Assembly (NCBI GenBank): GCA_964477295.1 | Contig: CAYZEZ010000186.1 | Coordinates: 1 to 10,067, forward strand | Source of the DNA: CAYZEZ01 sp964477295 | Lineage (GTDB): Bacteria; Bacteroidota; Bacteroidia; Bacteroidales; SM23-62 | Direction of reading: 5' to 3' | DNA: 10,067 nt | Part shown: piece after piece, positions 6,407-10,067 of the stretch | How the letters are laid out: each line of letters opens with the position of its first letter | Numbering within the stretch: position 1 is the first letter of the stretch | Translations under genes and position numbers: made by a program | Notes under the pieces: model-generated | What the model was told of the DNA's origin: nothing | Database searches by the model: none | Seen by the model: only the letters and a program-made list of their open reading frames with translations

Positions 6407-6441
6407 AAGTCAGATTTCAGAAGTCAGATTTCAGAATGAAG
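6407..6441. repeat. Tandem 14-bp repeat built from two heptads (AAGTCAG ATTTCAG)
   Basis: AAGTCAG-ATTTCAG occurs twice without a gap (6407-6420 and 6421-6434), followed by the degenerate AATGAAG. Read on the minus strand, the heptads become CTTCTGA and AATCTGA, matching the CTTCTGA unit at 6485-6491. The two arrays in this gap therefore belong to one family and lie in inverse orientation. Confidence 0.85.
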
Positions 6442-6484
6442 GAAAATAAGACAACATCATTCAGGGGAATATCAGACAGGGGCC

Positions 6485-6505
6485 CTTCTGAATTCTGTAT
6501 TCTGT
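6485..6505. repeat. ATTCTGT heptad array just after the porin gene
   Basis: Three heptads in a row: CTTCTGA 6485-6491, ATTCTGT 6492-6498 and ATTCTGT 6499-6505. They end 3 bp from the porin stop codon (6509-6511). CTGTCTG at 6502-6508 is the exact reverse complement of CAGACAG at 6473-6479, giving a possible 7-bp hairpin downstream of the porin. It has no T tract, so a terminator role is only a guess. Confidence 0.75.
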
Positions 6506-6508
6506 CTG

Positions 6509-8458
6509 CTAATCATAAAAAGTCCAGGATAGTCCGAATTTGAATGCCCTCCCAGGCATAGGATAGTGCAGCACATGGAAATAGTTCTTGTCCAGCCAGC
6601 CTTCGTTCAGGTGTTCGAATTTCAGAAAAAAGCGGGTCCGTTTTAATTTGGCATTGATAAATACATCCAGATATGGGTAGTTGCCAATTTCCCTTTCATC
6701 CTGGTGGTAAAACATTCCGTAGGAGGGCATAAATGAAAGCCCTTTGTATTTGGTATAATAGAAAAGGTCGAATCCAATTTCAGTGGTAAGAGCATTTTTA
6801 ACAACAACAAATCCGATAAAATTGGATGTGTAATAAGATAGCGCCGGAATCCTGATTACATCATTATTTGTTGGCAGCTGATAGGAAATTCTATGGATAC
6901 TGTTAAAAATGCCGGCCTGAAAATGTTTGTACAGGTCAGCAGAAAGTATACTTATTACACCACGGTGCTGGTGTGGTATTGTATCCGTACCAAAATAGAT
7001 ATAATCGGTGAGGGTAGAGATTTCACCTTTTAGTTTCAACCTCAACGGTTCATTTTCGATGGTTGCTGAAGCCAGTATCTCTTTCGTTTTTTTAAAATCA
7101 TTTTCCCAGGCAAAATGGTTGGAGGCATAGTGCTGCAGGAAATAATCGGGTTCTTCCAGCCGGATTAATCCTGCAATGCCTAACTTTGATCTTCCTTTTT
7201 TTGCCTCGATATACCTGTCGATTTGACCGGTCACCCTGAAATCTCCTGCCCTGTATCCTATCAGGAATAGTCTGCCAGTGAACAGCCAGGTCCATGGGTT
7301 ACCCACAGTATGTCCCACTGCAGCTCCGACTGAAATATTATTATATTGATTTAAAGAATAACCACTTGCAGAAGTGTCGGCTGGTATATTGTTCCCATAT
7401 TTTATCAGTTCATGGGTAATGAATGCCCTGGCTCCAAAATCATTTTTCCGGTTTGGATTTTCATCCAGCATAATCTGAAGAGTATTTATCAATGACCGCG
7501 AAAATGTTGAATCATAGCTACTCAACGAATCGATATAAAAATGATCATAATATGATGGCAAAATACCGGATGTTTCATCCTTATAATATCGTTTGTTCCG
7601 GCTGTATTCAATGGTATGAACAAAGGAGCCTGTTTTGGCAGTTTTATCTCTCAGTTTCCGGATCCCGGTTATACTGGTAGTATCTTCTATTTCTGTCATG
7701 CTACCGAACCTGTATCGCTGTGTAATCTGAGCTCCAAGGTTTCTGGTAAGGGAATTGGCCTCGGTCATATGAACATCATAGGTAAGGGGGTCCTGTTGTG
7801 TATTCTGGAATAAACTATCGCTAACCAGTCCTCCGTTCTCTCTGATTGTAAATGAATTATAAGCAAAGCTTCCATGAATTGAATAATCTCCTTTGATGTA
7901 TGATCCGAACATCCTGAAACTACTGCGTTTACCTTTCTGGTTAACATAGTGGCCTTCAGATGAGCTGAGCTTTAAGTCCATTCCGAAATTCAAATACGGA
8001 TTAACATTCTGCGTATGCATGGCATGTACCATTTGTTCCCTCTTGAGCCTGTTCTGTCCGGATGTGCTGTATTCAATTAAGGAGAACGGTTGGCGCACAT
8101 TATAATAGACATTATCCTCCGGCAAAAAAAGGTAGGGTTTAAATGGCCTTAAAAAAAGAAAGGGTACATCGGGGTCTCTCTGGAAAAACATATGAGTCTG
8201 AGCCTGCAATCCCAGGTTACCCAGGTATGAAACGAACGGGCTATATTTTAATACAGGATTATATATCTGAAAAGAGGTTTGCAGGGTATCCATGTTATAG
8301 TCTTCAAGCCTCGAGTAATTATCTTTAAGTTGCCATACCCTGGCAATCGGGGCAGTGGTATCGGCGGGTATGACGGGTAATGTTGTATCTGCCGATTGCT
8401 GGCCGGAAGCATAAATTGAAAGGATTAGCAGGGGTATACAGATAAAATATTTATGCAT
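6509..8458 (-). CDS. Putative outer-membrane porin (Porin_10 family)
   Basis: A 649-residue secreted protein of the large Bacteroidota putative-porin family. The signal peptide covers about 1-18, with likely cleavage after YASG before QQSADTT. A short Thr/Pro/Asp-rich linker follows. The conserved N-terminal block DTLQTSFQIYNPVLKYSP (about 58-75) then SYLGNLGLQAQ and the LIEYSTSGQ region (about 127-135) are family hallmarks. The remainder alternates polar and aromatic residues in the manner of amphipathic beta strands, and the C-terminus FKFGLSWTFYD is a typical closing strand of an outer-membrane barrel. It is expected to sit in the outer membrane; transport specificity is unknown. The ATG at 8458 gives an intact signal peptide. 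Heptad arrays lie in the gaps on both sides. The MltF-like gene follows on the same strand. Confidence 0.85.
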   Translation of the reverse strand: MHKYFICIPLLILSIYASGQQSADTTLPVIPADTTAPIARVWQLKDNYSRLEDYNMDTLQTSFQIYNPVLKYSPFVSYLGNLGLQAQTHMFFQRDPDVPFLFLRPFKPYLFLPEDNVYYNVRQPFSLIEYSTSGQNRLKREQMVHAMHTQNVNPYLNFGMDLKLSSSEGHYVNQKGKRSSFRMFGSYIKGDYSIHGSFAYNSFTIRENGGLVSDSLFQNTQQDPLTYDVHMTEANSLTRNLGAQITQRYRFGSMTEIEDTTSITGIRKLRDKTAKTGSFVHTIEYSRNKRYYKDETSGILPSYYDHFYIDSLSSYDSTFSRSLINTLQIMLDENPNRKNDFGARAFITHELIKYGNNIPADTSASGYSLNQYNNISVGAAVGHTVGNPWTWLFTGRLFLIGYRAGDFRVTGQIDRYIEAKKGRSKLGIAGLIRLEEPDYFLQHYASNHFAWENDFKKTKEILASATIENEPLRLKLKGEISTLTDYIYFGTDTIPHQHRGVISILSADLYKHFQAGIFNSIHRISYQLPTNNDVIRIPALSYYTSNFIGFVVVKNALTTEIGFDLFYYTKYKGLSFMPSYGMFYHQDEREIGNYPYLDVFINAKLKRTRFFLKFEHLNEGWLDKNYFHVLHYPMPGRAFKFGLSWTFYD

Positions 8459-8462
8459 GCAT

Positions 8463-8470
8463 TAAAGATA
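8463..8470 (-). promoter_or_regulatory. Possible -7 box (TATCTTTA) before the porin gene
   Basis: The minus strand reads TATCTTTA, one base from TAnnTTTG, ending 4 bp before the porin ATG. The position implies a near-leaderless mRNA if it is the real -7 box. No clear -33 TTTG is seen, since the expected place is filled by the GTGAATC-type array. Confidence 0.2.
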
Positions 8471-8479
8471 ATAAAAACC

Positions 8480-8500
8480 GTGAGTCGTGAATCGTGAAAT
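8480..8500. repeat. GTGAATC-type heptad array upstream of the porin gene
   Basis: GTGAGTC 8480-8486, GTGAATC 8487-8493 and GTGAAAT 8494-8500. The central unit is identical to units at 2558-2592 (inverted) and 3892-3905. The array lies about 22 bp before the porin start, in the position where a -33 promoter region would be expected. Confidence 0.72.
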
Positions 8501-8593
8501 GCGAAGCATTCAAATGGTTAGCATTCGCAAGGCAGGTTGTGACTGTGACCTACTATTTGGGATTTGTATACAGGTCACCCTGCCGGCTCCCAC

Positions 8594-8632
8594 ACCCCTT
8601 CTGGCTACTGACTTTTGACTCCTGTCTTCTTT
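8594..8632. repeat. ACCCCTTC plus CTACTGA heptad array upstream of the C26 gene
   Basis: ACCCCTTC (8594-8601), then CTACTGA 8605-8611, CTTTTGA 8612-8618, CTCCTGT 8619-8625 and CTTCTTT 8626-8632. Order and words match the element at 3950-3980, with 3 instead of 2 bases between leader and first heptad and one extra heptad. It ends about 40 bp before the C26 start and may overlap its promoter. Confidence 0.7.
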
Positions 8633-8645
8633 TTAGATTTTTTCG

Positions 8646-8653
8646 CATCTTTA
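8646..8653 (+). promoter_or_regulatory. Weak -7-like box (CATCTTTA) before the C26 gene
   Basis: CATCTTTA differs from TAnnTTTG at two fixed positions and lies 19 bp before the ATG. An alternative is TAGATTTT at 8634-8641, with a TTTG at 8614-8617 inside the repeat, although that spacing (16 bp) is short. Either choice would place transcription start within roughly 25 bp of the ATG. Confidence 0.15.
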
Positions 8654-8672
8654 CAATATAAACCTACACATA

Positions 8673-9446
8673 ATGAAACTCAACGTAAAAGTCCTTGCCC
8701 TGATTGTCCTGGGGGTTGTTTTGTTTACCGGTTGTAAAAAAACGCCCCAGCCGGTAATATTAATCTCAAAAGAATACAAACCACAGATAAGGTCGTGGTT
8801 AGAAAAAGTTGACGATAACCTTGAGTTTGTAAATATGTATCCAGTCGGAGCAGATTCGATTCAATATTTTCTGGAAAGGTCATCCGGTATTTTAATCTCC
8901 GGGGGTCCGGATGTTAATCCTGCTTTGTATGGTATGGAAGAGGCACTGGATCGGTGCGAGGAAATTGATTACAGGCGCGATACACTGGAATTCAGAATGA
9001 TCAGGTATGCCATGGACAATGACATTCCGCTGTTATGCATTTGCCGGGGCCACCAGATCCTGAACGTTTTCAACGGGGGAACCCTGATCCCGGATATACC
9101 TGTTGATTGTGATACCCTTGTATTGCACAGGGGAGGGACAAGCAAGCACTGGATAAGCCTGATTGAAGGTACAATGCTTTATGGTATTTGCAAGGTTTCA
9201 GGTGACACAGTTAACAGTTATCACCACCAGGCGGTTGATGAAGTTGCACCAGGTTTTCGATTTGCTTCATTTGCCCGAGACAGTTTAGTTGAGTCGATTG
9301 AATTATCCGATACAACGGGGTATGGATTTATACTGGGCATTCAGTGGCATCCGGAAGCGATGGATATTTCCCATCCCTTATCCGGACCAATCGCCAGGTA
9401 TTATATTGATGAGGTAAGAAAACATTATCTCTCAGTCACTGAATAA
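8673..9446 (+). CDS. Class I glutamine amidotransferase-like peptidase C26, lipoprotein
   Basis: A 257-residue protein of the gamma-glutamyl hydrolase/PuuD-like C26 family, which hydrolyses gamma-glutamyl amide bonds. The N-terminus is a lipoprotein signal with lipobox FTGC and Cys21, so the enzyme is expected outside the cytoplasm, whereas PuuD itself is cytoplasmic. The GATase domain is complete: GILISGGPDVNP at 72-83, LLCICRGHQILNV at 120-132 with nucleophile Cys124, NGGTLIPDIP at 134-143, SYHHQAV at 182-188, and GIQWHPE at 222-228 giving His226 and Glu228 of the triad. Residues after Cys21 (KKTPQ) lack the acidic surface-export signal known from some Bacteroidota, so periplasmic placement is likely. 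The substrate is unknown; gamma-D-glutamyl links in peptidoglycan peptides are a possible but unproven target. The gene faces the rRNA operon tail-to-tail. Confidence 0.85.
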   Translation: MKLNVKVLALIVLGVVLFTGCKKTPQPVILISKEYKPQIRSWLEKVDDNLEFVNMYPVGADSIQYFLERSSGILISGGPDVNPALYGMEEALDRCEEIDYRRDTLEFRMIRYAMDNDIPLLCICRGHQILNVFNGGTLIPDIPVDCDTLVLHRGGTSKHWISLIEGTMLYGICKVSGDTVNSYHHQAVDEVAPGFRFASFARDSLVESIELSDTTGYGFILGIQWHPEAMDISHPLSGPIARYYIDEVRKHYLSVTE

Positions 9447-9473
9447 TACCTGTCATAACACCCGGGAACAAAA

Positions 9474-9503
9474 GAAGCCCCGACTCCTGAGAATCGGGGC
9501 TTC
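9474..9503 (-). terminator. Intrinsic terminator of the rRNA operon
   Basis: A perfect 10-bp GC-rich stem, GAAGCCCCGA (9474-9483) with TCGGGGCTTC (9494-9503), encloses a 10-nt loop. On the minus strand the stem is followed by TTTT, as expected for factor-independent termination about 10 bp after 5S rRNA. It lies 27 bp after the C26 stop codon and might also stop transcription from that side, although no good T tract follows on the plus strand. Confidence 0.82.
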
Positions 9504-9512
9504 GAATTTAAA

Positions 9513-9619
9513 GTCGGCGACGACCTACTCTCCCACTAATGCAGTACCATCGGCGCTGACGGGCTTAACTTCTCTGTTCGGAATGGTAAGAGGTGGTTCC
9601 CCGTCGCAATAGTCACCTT
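9513..9619 (-). rRNA. rrf: 5S ribosomal RNA
   Basis: The minus strand shows conserved 5S blocks in order: GGTGAC at the 5' end, ACCTCTTACCATTCCGAACA, AGAGAAGTTAAGC, GCCGATGGTACTGC, GGGAGAGTAGGTCGTCGCC. GGTGAC (9612-9617) pairs with GTCGCC (9516-9521) to form helix I. Length is about 107-110 nt; ends are uncertain by a few bases. It is the last gene of the rRNA operon. Confidence 0.95.
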
Positions 9620-9665
9620 AAGACTTTCAATATGGTTTGACGTAAAAGAAAGAGAAAAGATTTTT

Positions 9666-10067
<402 letters not shown>

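Noticed and set aside
8500..8522. Possible operator from the inverted words TGCGAA and TTCGCA
   Set aside because: Only 6 bp per arm with a wide gap and no regulator gene nearby; this is expected by chance at this length.

Overview
The window looks like chromosomal DNA of a member of the Bacteroidota, probably class Bacteroidia. I infer this from the content: a Porin_10-type putative porin, a DUF1343/NamZ lipoprotein, a LolC/E-like permease that opens with MNTEFFIA, gene starts without Shine-Dalgarno sequences, and TAnnTTTG-like boxes upstream of several starts. No taxonomic search was possible. Base composition looks moderate and even, apart from the rRNA genes. I see no insertion sequence, phage gene, tRNA or CRISPR array.

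Layout from left to right: a PLP aminotransferase (+, 106-1293); convergent to it a NamZ-like exo-muramidase lipoprotein (-, 1365-2564); divergent from that a LolC/E-like ABC permease (+, 2651-3895); a small unrecognised membrane/coiled-coil protein (-, 3974-4267); divergent from it a CoA-pyrophosphatase-like Nudix hydrolase (+, about 4298-4951), whose 3' end overlaps the 3' end of an MltF-like lytic transglycosylase lipoprotein (-, 4899-6362); a putative outer-membrane porin (-, 6509-8458); and a lipoprotein class I glutamine-amidotransferase/peptidase C26 (+, 8673-9446). The right end holds the tail of an rRNA operon read leftward: the 3' part of 23S, then 5S, then a hairpin terminator. No gene-free stretch exceeds 300 bp; the longest is 8459-8672.

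The gene order alternates in strand, so there is no large operon. Several products share a cell-envelope theme: two peptidoglycan-acting lipoproteins (NamZ-like and MltF-like), a lipoprotein-release or FtsX-type permease, a porin, and an exported C26 hydrolase that could act on gamma-glutamyl links.

The most unusual signal lies between the genes. Almost every intergenic gap carries a short tandem array, nearly always with a 7-bp period (one site has a 9-bp period). The arrays fall into recurring word families: GTGAATC at three sites, and an NTNCTGW-type heptad at four sites. Several supply the start or stop codon of the adjoining gene. In form they resemble the heptanucleotide STRR repeats known from heterocystous cyanobacteria, but here they sit in an apparent Bacteroidota genome.
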